Part shown: positions 11,791 through 25,329 of the stretch, piece after piece | Layout of the letters: each line of letters begins with the position of its first letter | How positions within the stretch are numbered: the first letter of the stretch is position 1 | Assembly: GCA_003586115.2 (NCBI GenBank) | Contig: QVOM02000074.1 | Location: forward strand, 795,160 to 859,159 | From: Salvator merianae | Taxonomy: Eukaryota; Chordata; Lepidosauria; Squamata; Teiidae | Direction: 5' to 3' | Length of the DNA stretch: 64,000 bases | Notes under the pieces: generated by a model | Seen by the model: only the letters and a program-made list of their open reading frames with translations | What the model was told of the DNA's origin: nothing | The model's database searches: none | Made by a program: the position numbers and the translations under genes

Positions 11791-14639
11791 TCTGCCATTG
11801 CCAACACTTCATCAACGCTTGTGACTTTTGTTTTTTTCTTAGCTTCCCATAAATGTCTGTATTGTTTGTGTGTACCATCATCGTTATTCATTCAAGACTG
11901 TCAATCCACTGACTGCCATTGAGTAAAGCTGTTAAAAGAAATTGGATCTACTTCTGTATATGTTCTTTGTGCAAAGATTACATCCACACATTCATTGCAA
12001 AGGGGTTGGGGGAGGGGGAGGATTGGTATGCAAATTGCACACAGTTCAGACTTATTGATAGCAAGTACAATCATTTGGACAACTATGGAGAACAACAGAG
12101 AAATCAATATGTAACTATTAATGTTCCAAAGTGTAAGTGCAGTAAATAATTTTGCTGTACAGACTATATATTTCTGTTTTGTTCAACACAAACACATTTA
12201 AGTCTACCTGCTCTAGAAGTACCTACCTCATCTCTACTAATCCCAGCTCCTGTTTCTGTGATTCAACTGTGTTTAAATTGTGGTTTAATTTTTGAAAGAC
12301 ATTAATGACTATTTTTACTCTCTCCTTTCCTCTTGACTCACTTTTCGATTCTTTATGGTTTTCTGCCCTGATCAAAAGCCATGGCTCCAATGCAGCCCTG
12401 ATGTCAGCAGCTGTTTTTGCTGGCAGGAACATGTACTTCAAAAGGGCAAGAAGCATTTTCACAGCACACCAGCAGCAGGCTAAAGCAGTTTTGGCTGCTT
12501 GGAGCACAAAACTGTTGTTTTGCCCTTTCCCCACACAAATTCGCTGCAGTGTAGCAACACCTACACTGCAACATCTATAGCAACAGCTTTCTATTGCAAA
12601 AAAGTGACTGCAATATATAATGTGATACAATATATCATCTAATAAATGAATTATGAATTACTAGTACGGAAATGAGCTGTAATGCTAATGCAGCTATGCA
12701 TCAAGATGTTTTTCATTGTCACCTGGAATTACTGTCGTGTGAACTGTATTTGTTTTATACAGCCCTGCAGCTAATATGATCATTCTAGTAAGTAATTAAT
12801 AATAATACATTAACATATTTCTGAAGTATTTGTGATTTTCCACCACTAGATTTATCATTTGTTTGCCTTCATTGTTGATAAGATTGCAGTTCAAGTTTTT
12901 GTTTAATTTTTGAAAGACATTTGGTTTCCAATTGTTTTTAATATTGCTGATTTCTTTTTTTCCTTTGAAAGGTAGGGAAAAAACTAAAATATTTATAATA
13001 GATTACTTCTAGTTTTGGCAAGATTCTAACTAGATTTTAGTTGGGATATAAATCAGTTTGTTATTTTGATCTCTGGTTCTATTAACCATGTGGTGTTATC
13101 TAAAACTGTAATTGCTCTACTTCCCAGGACATAGCCACTTTATCAGTTGTATGGGGATTAGCACTTCTAAAATGGTATCAACAGTTAGCTGAGCTTTGTG
13201 AGAGTTGCAAGGGCAGTGAGGGGATACAGGCAGCTTTGGGATAAACAGAATTTGGAGAAGCTAGTATTCATTTATAAATAGGGGTGCTAAGGACAAACCC
13301 TTAGTTTTCCTGCCTTCTGTAACTTAGGTGTAGCTTTATGAATAACTATTGTTTTGCACACTTTCGTTATGGTTTCTGGGACTAGGTACCTGACATTTCA
13401 GGAAGACCTACCCCCAACACAGAATAGGGGGAGAAGATAACCAGGCTGTGCTGGGAACAACAGATCTAATAAGAATGTCAAACAGCAGGGTAAGGATTTG
13501 GGACATAAATTCCAGACAGAGAGTATTATCAACTGGCCTCACAGGAGGAGAAGTTGCCTGTTTTCATGCATGAGCAGACAAGTTACATAGCTGAGCCTAA
13601 GCTTACAAACTACAGATGATGGGACAAGTTTTTTTGCCATCCCAGTAGCTGAATTGCACCATTTCACTTCTTTGAAATTATGCTTCCAAGGGCTTACTCA
13701 ACCAGAGTCAAACTGAATTGGCCATACTATATAAATGGGAAGGGAGAGAAATTAACCAGTAGACCCCATCATGGAATTGGATGTCATTAGCAGAGTTGAG
13801 GCCCATTAGAACTGGTGTGAATGCACCACCTGGGGATCATGGGGCAAGGTATATATATGAATGATATACAATTCTGTGAATGATATACAGAATGCAGAAT
13901 CATAAAATAACAGTTCAGATAGCTGCTCCAAAAAAGAGAACACAGAGATAGATCATCCAGCTGAGCTGTGGAAGTATATGACAAAGATCTTGAGAAAAGG
14001 AATTAAACCGATATTACCATACAAAGGTATTTTGCCAATGAGCTTAGGAAATGTCCCAGTATGTATGCAAACTTGTATGGTTATTGGGGCAGAGGTGGAG
14101 GAGATGCCCTATGAGTTGTTATGGAATATATCTTTGGACCCTGCAACCACAGTTAACCATGGACCGCTAGGGAATTGAACAACAACAGTTTAACAAAACT
14201 GTTTAACTGTTTGACAGTTAATGAGAGCTTCACTGACAGTGCACCCTGAGCCAGATTAGCCCCAACTGCCAGTTGATCCACATTTTTATTTTCCATGGTG
14301 GTATTCATGGAAAATGCCATACCCTGGACCTTATCCCCATGCCGAGCAGCCTGTTTCTTCCTCAACATGCCCCCAGTGTCACTAGAACATTCTACTGCCC
14401 CATTGCTATTTCCATGCCAGTCCCAATCCAGTTTCAGCATGTATTCCTAGAATACTCCAAACCTCAACTTCATCCTTAACCATACTACTGCTGCTGCCAT
14501 CCCACCAGTAAAGTCTATTTTAGGCTATTCTCCTCCCAGTCCCATTTAGCAGTTTGATATCATGACTAAAAAACCTTCAAGCCAACTATATTTAGATATG
14601 TGATTGAATACGTTCCCTATAAAGCTATGTGCATCACCT
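11791..14639. other. Downstream intergenic region, no gene seen
   Basis: No ORF here has a recognisable family signature. The longest, 135 codons on - at 12630-12223, shows Cys/Ala-rich composition without motifs. A small perfect hairpin (GCAGTGTAG / CTACACTGC) sits at about 12546-12568. Poly-purine runs occur near 12000-12020. Distal NTF3 3' UTR sequence could extend into the first few hundred bases. Confidence 0.5.
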
Positions 14640-16870
14640 TTTTGACCAGCCTTTTGATTAGTCAACCTTCCTGTTTGGTCATGAAAAATGGTGGAAACAG
14701 AGGAACTGGCTAGAAACTATGTCCTAGGGAGCAATTTGACAATCCCACCAGAGCAAATTCATCAATTTCAAACTCCTAGCCCAAAATCTTAAAGGCTGAG
14801 GAGAGCAAGTATTACTAGCACAGCTTAAGGAAGACTTGGATAAAGAAATTTCTGAGATACTAATGCATCAACAGGACCCTGAAGAACAGCAAACCTGGAT
14901 AACATTTTTTGCATGCACAGAGTTAAAACTAGAGGACAGAAAAGCTATCCAATGCAAGATTACAAGTGTGAATGACAGCAAGATGCAAGTGAAATTAGGA
15001 ATTCCACTGTCTAAGCACGATAAAACCTGGGGCCTTAACAGAAAATCACTTCTGAAGAAGGGGACTGCAGATGGTAACACTAGCTACATTTGTACTGTTA
15101 GAAGTAAGAACACTTGGCCCTGCCCAAACCACAGTCATTGCAATAGAACTGGTAAAAGAAGGAAATGGCCTATTTGATCTCTCCCCATCATGTCTATAGC
15201 TGAAGAGGGAAGCAGGAAAATGCTGCCCCATGATGCAAAGCTGAAGCCATACCACCAACAATTTGGGCTCTGAGCTTTTAAAATATTTAGTGCTGCCTGT
15301 CAAAACTATTATCATGGCCGATAAAGAAATCCCATTTCCAGTGCTGACTGCCTTGGGGGACTAGCCAAAGTCTTATCAAAACTAGAGTAGATGAACCTAC
15401 TTCAAGTGGCATTAGATGATAGGACCATGCACTTCATTGTTACCATGCACTTCAAATGTTACCATACTGTTGGGGATGGAATGGCTGCAAGCACATGACT
15501 CAAGTATTCTGATTAGATCTGATTCTCCAAAATATTCCCTTCACTTCCCAGAACAGGAGACAGCAGCTATTCCAAGTGAGGGTTGGCTATACCATCTCAT
15601 TTTAAAACTGGAAATGAGAGAAGCAAACATAACTGTCTTGTGGGCCATGACACAGATTCATCAGAATTGCTAGGACTTTGATAATGTGTTTAGATTACTT
15701 TAGTACCAATCTGTACTTTGAGTGTTGCTGGTGTGGTACAGAGCTTTTCCAGGATACAAAGTGAGGATGGCCACCGCTGCACCTGATCCTTACCTGCTTA
15801 GTATGGTAATCTCCTGGGACTGAGATTCCTGCAAATCACCAATGCCTGAGTCAGAGCTATTGCTGTTAGGGGAGGGTTTTGGACAAACATCTGAAATGGG
15901 ACAGTGAAAAAGGAATCAGGAAAATTAAAACTCTGAAGTGATTATTGAAACCTCCACAGGAATAAATATTCCATCCCATTGATTTCAGAACTCGTTCAGC
16001 AACTAGATCACTCTGAAGTATGCATCAAAAGCATACCACTGGCTAAGGATTAAGAAAGGGGATGGGTGAAAAAGTGCATTAACTATGCCTTATGGCTAGT
16101 TCATATACCAAATAATGCCTTTGAGTCTGTCCAGCTTGCTGTTATCTTACATCATTTTGTGAATGACATTTCAGAAACATGCTAGACAGTTTTTTGATTG
16201 TTTACTTAGGTGGCCTTTCATCTTTTCAGATAACATCATGGAGCATGTCAGTGATGTCCACTTAGTTCTGAAATGCTTTGGGCAACATCAACTACATTAC
16301 CAAAGGTCAAAATGTGAGTTCTGTTTATCCTGCTCCAACTTTTTGGAGTACTGAGTTTCACCGAATGCATTACAGATGGGAAGCTCCAAAAAACCAACTT
16401 CTACTATAAATTTATTCTGGATTATGGACACATAACTGTCCCCATGGCTGCCCCACTGAAGGAAACTAGAAAAAGGGGAAACCTGCACAAAAATTGAATT
16501 CTGTTGGACACCAGAATCATAAGAAGTGTTCAAATGTCTAAAAAACTGTTCATGTCCCAGGTGGTACTACATCAACATGATCCAACAAAGCATTTCATTG
16601 TACAGACAGATGCTTTTGATATCAGTATCAGCAAAATTTTATTTAAATCTCTAGAGAAAAACAGACAACTGTTCTGTGTGCAACTGAACTTGTTAGGATA
16701 GTGTTTTAAGATTTGGGACCTTGGACTATTGCGTGTCTGGCAGTTGTTACTGGTCTGGGAACATTTCTCAGAGAGCACATGCCAGACTTTTGAGCAATGT
16801 ACAGATCACAGGAATATGGAGACCTTGCAAACATTGCAGAAACTAACTCCTCTGTGCTCAATTATTTTCA
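14640..16870 (+). pseudogene. Ty3/gypsy retrotransposon gag-pol remnant (Ty3-a)
   Basis: Decayed + strand Ty3/gypsy internal region with parts in canonical order. A gag tail at 14836-15000 has LDKEISEILMHQQDPEE, matching the DL.DEI...L...EDPE block. The protease-RT spacer at 15430-15560 contains TILLGMEWLQAHDSSI, like the VILGLPWLR.H.P.I pattern of sushi-type elements. RT palm remnants at 15985-16160 are readable as KLDHSEVCIKSI and HHFVNDIS in different frames. RT continues at 16163-16354 with FSDNIMEHVSDVHLVLK and KCEFCLSCSNFLEY. An RNase H start follows at about 16510-16700 (LHQHDPTKHFIVQTDAFDIS). The YxDD region survives only as YLGG. Integrase and LTRs were not found. A 103-bp repeat unit at 15706 interrupts the pol region. 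Confidence 0.85.
15706..15808. repeat. 103-bp dispersed repeat, copy 1
   Basis: Same orientation as the copy at 17793-17895, with five mismatches in 103 bases, all transitions. The match begins at CCAATCTGTACTTTGAG and stops abruptly after GCTTAGTATGGTA. It lies between the protease-like and RT-like parts of Ty3-a, so here it is probably an insertion. Family unknown. Confidence 0.8.
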
Positions 16871-19639
16871 CACTTTGACACCTACATCTTCTGCGGAGAG
16901 AGAGCAAAAACTTCCTAGGTGATGGTTCTGCCACAATACCAAGCTTTTAACACAAGCTTTTATCAGCCAATTCTGTCTCACAAACATTTGATACTGCTGC
17001 CAGCAGCATCTCTGTGTCAGTGTGACTGAGCCCTCTAATCCTTAATTTAAATAACTAATGGAAGACAGCAAAGGGAATGCTGTTCAAAGGCCCAGCTGCC
17101 CTTTCAGCACAGAAGTAGGTTCTGCTTTCATGAAGGTAAACAATATATCCTCTTACTGTGAGGAAGAAAACCTTACAATTAATATGTGATTCTCATCTCA
17201 CAGGTTACTGAAGATTTCCTAAAACTGTTGCACCTACCCTTACTGATGATTTTACTTGAGAATAGACATTAATAGACATTAAATGATATGAAACCTCTTG
17301 CTCCGCTTGCTGCTAGTTGAAGAAAAGGTGGGGACAATCTTTAATTGGAATTACTACAATCCATGGAGACACCTCCATCTACCTGAAACACAATGTCCCT
17401 AAATTTTATAATTAACTTAACTCCCTTCAAAAGGGTGTTATTTTTATTTTGGAAGCTGTTCACACTTACCTCTTAATGAATTCTGGTCCGCTCACTGGGG
17501 AAGTACGCCTGCACTGGGGAGACGTAGCAAGTCTCCTAAAGTTGCCATAGACTGCTCCAGTACCATCCAGTGGTAGACTGCTAAAAAGCAGTCCACAGCT
17601 TGACTGGGAGTAGATAGTTTGCTCCCAGTCAAGTTCTGCACCCTCTTCTGGATGCAGCATGGTGGTGCAGCAAGTGGGCGTGGTGGCATGACCACATCTG
17701 TATAGTTGTGTGCAACATCTAGATCACCATGACAATGTCCAGATGTGTCATATGTTGCTGCAGATGTTGTCCTAGTAATCTGCCCTGCCCTGCCAATCTG
17801 TACTTTGAGTGTTGCTGGTGTAGTACAGAGCTTTTCCAGGATACAAAGTAAGGATGGCCACCACTGTACCTGATCCTTATCTGCTTAGTATGGTATTACT
17901 ATACCATACCAGGCTGGCACCTGTGAACAGGCCCTTAGTCACAGTTATCGTGTTGACAAAATTGACCACTTCATCCTTTGTCAGCATGTCACCATAGGTC
18001 AACTTTTGCCTGTCTTTTCCTTTATCATGACTTTAAACTCCATAGGTGCCCAGCATAATGGTCTAAGATTTTGAAATTCTTTTTGTTCATTACTTTGCCC
18101 TCTTGTAACCAATTCCTCTGCTGAACACCCACAAGGTGATGTGGAGACTGAACATACCAGCCGAAACCTGGAGGATCTGTGACCTTTGTTACCTTCCAAC
18201 ACAATGACAATATTATTGTTGTGTGAAGATGAATTTGCTTATACAAACCATTTGTGTGCTTCCATTCAAGTCGCCTTTTTCCAAATGTTAGATATGATTC
18301 ATTGCTTTTTCACATCTTCACTGAATTAGCTCACTTAAAACTCTGGATTGACTGGGGCCATAGAATCCTTTCGCCAGGCTTTCAAACTTATTTTAGAAGA
18401 TGTAAAATAGAAGAGGGAGGTCATTAAAATGGAGGACTATATATTCCTTTGTACTCCTCCCCTCACTTGGAAGTCCCCACATGTCTCCAGAAACCTGGAC
18501 TCAAAGTAAGTTGGTCCATCCATTCTAGCAAAGATTAATACCATGACATTTTGCTTATACAACTAAACATACGAGGAGGCATCTTTTTGCCTTGTCTTCC
18601 TCAATTCTTCTCCCTTTCCACTCCATACAGCTCCTCCTTCTCCCCTATATTGATTGACAATCACATGCATTTGGAACTGGAGGAAATTCTTCACCCCTGC
18701 TTTTTCACTTCTGCTGACAGGATTACTCTGATGCTGAATGATTTTGGGATGATGCATATGACATCCACACACCTCACTTTGGCATTTCTAGACTAACTTC
18801 CGTCACAAACTTGGAATTATTTCTGTTAATATCTTAGAGGATCAAGGGATGGAAGCTTAAAGTAGCAAGGTAATGGTAGGGATGTTAATAAGTTCATTTC
18901 TTTTACCTGTTCCTGCTATCCATGTGATTCCAAAAGATGTAAACAGTTTCACTTCCCAGGAGTTGGAGACAGCCATCTTTTCAGTTGCATGGGATTTGAC
19001 ATGGAATCAATCAGAGTTGAGCTTTGTTGCAGTCGCTATGGCAATGGAGCATTAGATGTGGCATAGGGTCAAATAACATTTAAGAAACTTCTTGCATAAA
19101 TTAGACTGCAGGATCAGAACAGTTGCATAAAAATTAGGATATACAGGGCAGAATACTTCCAATACTTGGCTTAGTTTAGTTAACATACTGGGCAGCAAGT
19201 GGATAACAATGCATTTCTGCATTATCAAACCTGATTCCATTTCCAGATCTCTGAAATTGATTAAGATGATGATGTGCATGTGTATAGAGTCCCATTAGAG
19301 GTGGAATTTGAGGTCTAGGACACTGGGCCACCTCGCAGATGGTAATGCACTGTCACTGACTAACACTTGTTACTTGCTTTGAAAGTATCAGTTGGTCAAA
19401 GTTTCTCCGCAAATTCCACAACCTTTGAAGAAGACACTCGTACAAGATTTTCCACAGTACTTTTCCGAGAAGAGCTTGTTGGAAAATCTACTCATTTTTT
19501 CTGTAAAAACCATTCCAGGAAAGGACATTAGAGGGCTTGGTACTGTGAGAATCACATAAGCCTCTTTTTAAAACTGGAAATGGAAGAACGAACAACGAAC
19601 ACTCCTTTTCTCATATTTTTATAGTAAGATGAGGTGTTG
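16871..19639. other. Unassigned non-coding stretch
   Basis: No gene recognised. About 17460-17960 is less AT-rich and looks like a repeat body: its ends, GGTCCGCTCACTGG near 17486 and the inverse of GGCCTGTTCACAGG near 17935, are weakly similar. A - strand frame at 18246-18025 has no known motif. The 18.4-19.6 kb part shows nothing identifiable. Confidence 0.4.
17793..17895. repeat. 103-bp dispersed repeat, copy 2
   Basis: Direct-orientation partner of the copy at 15706-15808, about 2.09 kb away. Flanking sequence differs on both sides, which argues for a mobile repeat unit rather than a simple local duplication. Confidence 0.8.
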
Positions 19640-19789
19640 GAAGTGGGAGTAGGAAAGATCCAGTATGGAGGCTTCAGAGGAACTTTTATACCTGTGATAC
19701 TACATTGTATACATGTGTTTACAATACCTCACATACATACTCCATTCCCACCTCGCCAGCTTCTTTTCCTTTCCCTTAATATAGACTAC

Positions 19790-21705
19790 ATGTCATCTGC
19801 ACAAAGATTTAACTTTAATGCAATATTGTATTTTATACCAAATATATTCTTATTATTTTTAATGTTTATAGGCAAAAGGTTCCATTATAATAGGAAATAA
19901 TAATGGGGATAATGGACATTCATGTCTAGTACATTTATATATTGTAAATATGTCAGAAAACCAATTGTTATACTAGAAATGATTTTTTAGTACTGATAAA
20001 AATTTATCTCCTATTTTAAGTTTTCCAGCAACATTATCAAATATTCATGTTTTACAGCATTAAATACTGAAAATATATCAATGCTTAATGTCAGTAAACT
20101 ATTACTCTTTGAACTATGATGAAAAGTATTCAGTACTACACATATGGGGTCAAATATATTCCTTCCTGTTAAAAAGACCATGTTGATTGCCTGAAATTAT
20201 GTTTGCAATTATTTTTCCTAATGTTCTTGCTGGTATGTTTGTAAATAATTTAGGATCTTGGTTCTGTAAAGATATAGAGTAATAAGAACCTGGTTTATCA
20301 GCCAGTTTTCCAGGTTTTTTAAAAATTAACTATAACTGAAGCTGATCAAATCTTAGAAATCATAAGGTTATCATATATACATCAGTAAGACTATCTGCTA
20401 AAACATGTTAATGTTTGTAGAACAGGGAAGAAAACATGTCTGGTCTGGGAGATTTTTCATTGCTGCCGCTTCTGCAATGATTGTAAGGAGTAGTCAGGAT
20501 ATCTCTTTGCTTATCTGTTAACCTTTTTTTGTAATTTTGTAATTGTACAATTTTTTTCTAATTTTTTTCCTCTTTTTTATATAGATTTTGATTTTTTTTA
20601 AAAAAGTTACAATCACTTTAATATCTTCTAGATCTGTATAATATTTATCCTTGTCATCTCTTAACCCCAACACATGTGTACATTCTCTTCTCTTTCTAAA
20701 CTTGATGGCAGGAAATTTTGAATTCTTATTCCCTTGATTATAATACTTTTGTCTACAAAAGAGTGATGTTTTTGCTGTTTGATTTGCCTCTAATATGTAA
20801 GTTCATTTTTTTTTTTAATTCAATTGTCTGTATGTCTTATTTGATGTACTTTGTTTATGTTTTCTTTCTATCTGTTTTGTTTCCCCTAATAATTGGTTTT
20901 CATGACCTGTAATAGATTTTCTTTTAAAAAAATGTTGAGATATATATGTACCTCTTACATTTGCCTTAAAGGCATCCCACCTTTTCAATTTCATTTGTTT
21001 CATAATTTTGATTTTTAAAATGTTATTCTATCATTATGTATTTTCTGTTCAATTTTTTTTTATTAATTATCATTGGGTTAAATCACCAAAATTTGTTATA
21101 ATTTTTTGCTTTTTTCTGTAACCAATCAGTGCTTGCTGAAGTGTGAGCTGATGGACCACTTGTACCTATTCCAATCTTGTATATCTGTTATGAACTTTGG
21201 GGTAATATGTATAATCTGTATTTAATTTATTACTTATAATTTGAGAATCAATAAGTCCATTTTTTTATGTCCCCAAATAATAGATTTATATTTGATGTCT
21301 TAATAGATTCAAAGGTTTTTCTGTCTTTACTTGTCAAAAAGGCATTCATGTGTACAGCAATTATAACTTCTTCCTGTGCAAAGCATATATTTTAGGCAAA
21401 GTATTACGTATAAATTTTCTTTAGGTGCATAAATAGATATTAACATATATAATTTGTTATTCATCATTCCTTTAACCATAATATATCTTCCTCCTTTATA
21501 GCTTTACAATCAAATTGACAGCTACTTTTTACCTTCATCACTTTGTTGCACCCCCCGCTAAATATTGTTTAGTAAATTTGGGTGTTTAAGTAATCTATTT
21601 GTTTTTCTGTTTTGATGAGTCTGTTGCAAAAAAAACCCAACAGGTGCTTCATTTTAAAATACATTTCCATTCTTTTCCTCTTAAACTTCCCACCCCTCTC
21701 ACATT
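19790..21705 (-). pseudogene. L1-b ORF2, decayed
   Basis: Endonuclease-RT reading frame of L1-b, now fragmentary. Visible pieces in - strand order are the endonuclease N-terminus LLTFNVRGV, the linker helix block DAFKANVRGTYI followed by a Lys/Arg-rich stretch, and the RT motif C remnant CADDM near 19805. Everything downstream of motif C is missing or unrecognisable, so the element is 3'-truncated or decayed beyond reading. Confidence 0.7.
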
Positions 21706-23162
21706 AAATGTCAGCAATTTGCATTTGTTTTTATAGCATGCATTAATATTTGAAGAATGATTTAATTTCATTTTTACCTTCATTTTCTTCCTAACCCTAT
21801 CTAAACAAAAAGTAGTCCCTAACCCTACCTAAATAATCTAGTATACCTTAAAACCATTGAACATAACTTATATTTATACGCACCTGATAATCTAGACCTA
21901 AGTATAAAAATGCCCAAGTAAAATAAAATGTAGTGTACTAATATAACTTCTTTGTTGTTTTCCCCATATTTGTTCATCAGCTTCATTTTGCTATATATGT
22001 TATCAGAAAAACATATCACTTACAGTGCCTGTGATGTTAACCATAACATTACTTCCCCTAATCTATAAATATAAGCAATAAATACGTTTCATAAGCCTAT
22101 AATTTAGCAATTAACAATGAATAAATATTATAAGCAAATTTTAGTAAACTATATGTATATACTGTATTTCTATATATAAATGAATTATAATAATTATTAT
22201 TATAATTTGTATTTCTAATGCATATGATATAAGAATAAATATAGACCTAGAAATAGATGTGAGTGAATATATCTTTATAATTACGGATGTTAAATACATA
22301 TAGTAAAAGTACCTAAAAATACCATATGAACTATTTTATATTCTTTTTTTCTATGTCTGTAATTAGTAAACTATACCATTTATGCTTTATTTTTCCCTAT
22401 TGAGATATGTTCAACTTTATTTCTTGTATTCCTTTTAGATCTTGGATGATTTACACTTTACCATGTGGATGCAATAGAAGTTTTTCAGTTCTTTTTTCTA
22501 CAGTTCCAGAAGTAGATGTATCCCATGGAGAGCTCAAATGAAATGTTTTCAGCATTTCTATTTCCTCTTCTTTATTGCTAGCTTTTAATAAAATATAATG
22601 AAATAGTTTGATTACATTTTTATATCCCTGGGAAAAAGGAGTACAAGCTTTATTTAAACTAACAGGCTACAAAACTTTTATCTAACCTGTGGTGTCAGAA
22701 GAGGAATCTTACAATATTAGAAAGATTCTTTGATTAAATTGATCTTAATTTTTCTATTATTCTTAGAGCTTTAAAAAAATTGATTTTTATACTATAAGTT
22801 TCCAATCCTACAATTATATCTTTTGCACTCTTGGTATTTTTAAGTTTGGCACTGAGGTTTCTATGAGTTCCCTGTATTCCCTTCAATAACAGTTCAGTTA
22901 AGTTCTCATTCCTCTCTGATTCTCTCAACCCTCTTGATTCTTATATTTGACATCTTGCATAACTTTCAAGGTAAGTAAGCTGTTCTGTTAGCTAAGTAAT
23001 TTCACTTGACATATCACTTTGCAGTTTGCATTGTACAGCTGTCATATTGTTTTGAATACTTCCTATATTTTCTTGCACCTTTAAAAAGTTTTCATAGAAT
23101 CATAGAGTTGGAAGGGACCTCCAGGGTCATCGAGTCCAACCCCCTGCTCAATGCAGGATTCA

Positions 23163-25202
23163 CTAAAGCATCCCAGACAGATATCTGTCCAGCCTTTCCT
23201 TGAAGATCTCCAGTGAAGGAGAGCTCACCACCTCCTGTGGCAACCTGTTCCAGTGACTGATTGCCCTTATGGTCAGAAAGTTTTTCCTAATATCTAGCCT
23301 GTATCTACTCCCTTGAAGTTTCATCCCATTGTTTCTAGTCCTTCCTTCTTGCGCAACTGAGAATAGGGCCAATCCTTCTGCACTGTGACAGCCCTTCAGA
23401 TACTTGAAAACAGCTATCATGTCTCCTCTCAGTCTTCTCTTCTGCAGGCTAAACATTCCTAGGTCCTTTAACCATTCCTCGTAGGACATGGTTTGCAGAC
23501 CACTCACCATTTTGGTCGCCCTTCTCTGAACTTGTTCCAGTTTGTCAATGTCTTTTTTAAACTGGGGTGCCCAGAACTGGACACAATACTCCAGATGAGG
23601 TCTGACCAAGGAAGAGTAAAGTGGGACAATTACTTCTCGTGATCTAGACTCTACGCTCCTCTTGATACAGCCCTGGATGGTATTTGCCTTTTTTGCAGCT
23701 GCATCACACTGTTGACTCATGTTTAATCTATGATCTACTAGTACACCCAGATCCTTTTCACATGTGCTGCTGCTCAGCGAGATTCCCCCCATTCTGTATT
23801 GGATATTGTCATTTTCTTACCCAGATGTAAAACTTTGCATTTCTCCCTGTTAAATGTCATTCTGTTAGTTTCAGCCCACTGTTCAAGCTTGTCCAAATAA
23901 TTTTGAATCCTCTCCTTCTCCTCCCTAATGTTAGCAACCCCTCCTAGCTTTGTCGTCTGCAAATTTGATCAGCATCCCCTCGACACCTTCATCCAGATCG
24001 TTTATAAAAATGTTGAACAGCAATGGGCCCAAGACAGAGCCTTGCAGTACCCCACTCGAGACAGTCTTCCAATCGGATGTGAAGCCATTTATGACCACTC
24101 TTTGAGTACGATCACTAAGCCAGTTATGAATCCACCTAACAGCTGTCCTGTCAATCCCATATTTGATCATTTTTTTCAATAAGTATGAGACACCTTGTCA
24201 AATGCTTTGCTAAAGTCAAGATATACTATGTCCACAGCCTTTCCTTGTTCGATCCATCCAGTAATTTTGTCATAAAAGGAAATGAGATTAGTCTGGCATG
24301 ACTTGCTTGTTACAAATCCATGTTGGCTTTGGTTAATTACTGCATTCCCATCCAAGTGCTCCCATATATGCTGTTTAATGATTTGTTCAAATATCTTGCC
24401 TGGTATTGAAGTCAGGGTCACAGGCCTGTAGTTGCTTGTAGTTGCCTTCTTTCCTTTTTTAAAGATAGGTACAACATTTGCCCTGCTCCAATCTTCTGGG
24501 ACTTCTCCTGTTTTCCATAAGTTCTCAAATATCACAGAGAGTGGTTCAGCAATTATATCGGCTAATTCCTTCAGCACCCTAGGATGTAATTCATCTGGGC
24601 CTGGAGACTTGAATACATTTAAGTTTGCTAAGTGTTCCCTCACCGTCTCCTTGTCCATACAGAGCCTTGATTCTCTTATTCCCTCCACAGCACAGTGAAG
24701 GCCAACTGATGTTTCCTTTCCTTTCTGAGAGAAAACAGATGCAAAATAGGAGTTCAGAAGTTCTGCCTTCTGAATGTCGTTTTTGACCAAATCACCCTTC
24801 TCATTTTGTCAAGGTCCTATAGCTTCTTTGACTTTTGTTTTGCTTCTGACATACCCCCCCAACTCTTTTTTATTGTTTTTGGCCTCTCTTGCAATCCTCA
24901 ATTCATTTTTAGCTTTAGCCTTTCTGACACTTATCCTGCAGTTCCTGCAGATTGCATTATATTCTTCTTTTAATATGTCCCCCTCTTTGAATTTTTTAAA
25001 CATTTCTTTTTTTTCTTTTTAGCAAGTTATTAAGTTCAGGGTTCATCCACCCTGGTCTCTTTAGATGCTTGCCATTATTTCTTCTTTTAGGAATTGTTAA
25101 AGATTGTGCCTCTAGAATCTCCTTTCTCAAAATTTCCCATCCTTCCTGGACATTTCTGTCCTTTAAGACATCCAGCGAATGGATCCTTCCTGAGTCCATC
25201 AA
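23163..25202 (-). pseudogene. CR1-a ORF2 (RT part), frameshifted
   Basis: Reverse transcriptase of CR1. The - strand frames at 25202-24996 and 25003-24809 give the linker (KRPGWMNPELNNLLKRKK). Frame 24790-24176 covers the RT fingers and palm, with PVTLTSIPGKIFE, SQHGFVTSKSCQTNLISFYD and [14 protein letters not shown] (catalytic Asp in LDFSKAFD). Frame 24179-23931 continues with [20 protein letters not shown] and FADD. There a 2-bp deletion relative to CR1-d (TTTGTCGTC against TTTGTGTCGTC) breaks the frame. Frames 23962-23774 and 23792-23163 carry the thumb and C-terminus (SSLVRPHLEYCVQFWAPQF). About five frameshifts or stops make it non-functional, but every RT block is present. Confidence 0.9.
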
Positions 25203-25242
25203 AATCTGCTCCTCTGAAATCTAACCTTGAAGTCTGAGTCCT

Positions 25243-25329
25243 CTCAGATCTTCTTCCTTTTGTTATCCAATCTCAGATCTTCCTCCTTTTGTTATCCAAT
25301 CTCAGATCTTCCTCCTTTTGTTTTCCTGC
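25243..25329. repeat. 29-bp tandem repeat, three copies
   Basis: Unit CTCAGATCTTCCTCCTTTTG plus nine more bases (TTATCCAAT). Copies are at 25243-25271, 25272-25300 and 25301-25329; the last diverges at its 3' end. CR1-d has a single copy of the same sequence at about 57209, so the expansion is local to CR1-a. Confidence 0.95.

Noticed and set aside
12026..12035. ATGCAAAT octamer as an enhancer site
   Set aside because: A single 8-mer in AT-rich DNA is expected by chance; no cluster around it.
12223..12630. 135-codon - strand ORF and its + strand partner as a gene downstream of NTF3
   Set aside because: No motif, no plausible splice context, Cys/Ala-rich composition.
25243..25329. CRISPR-like repeat array
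   Set aside because: Units are adjacent with no spacers, and the sequence is a CR1 fragment in a vertebrate genome.
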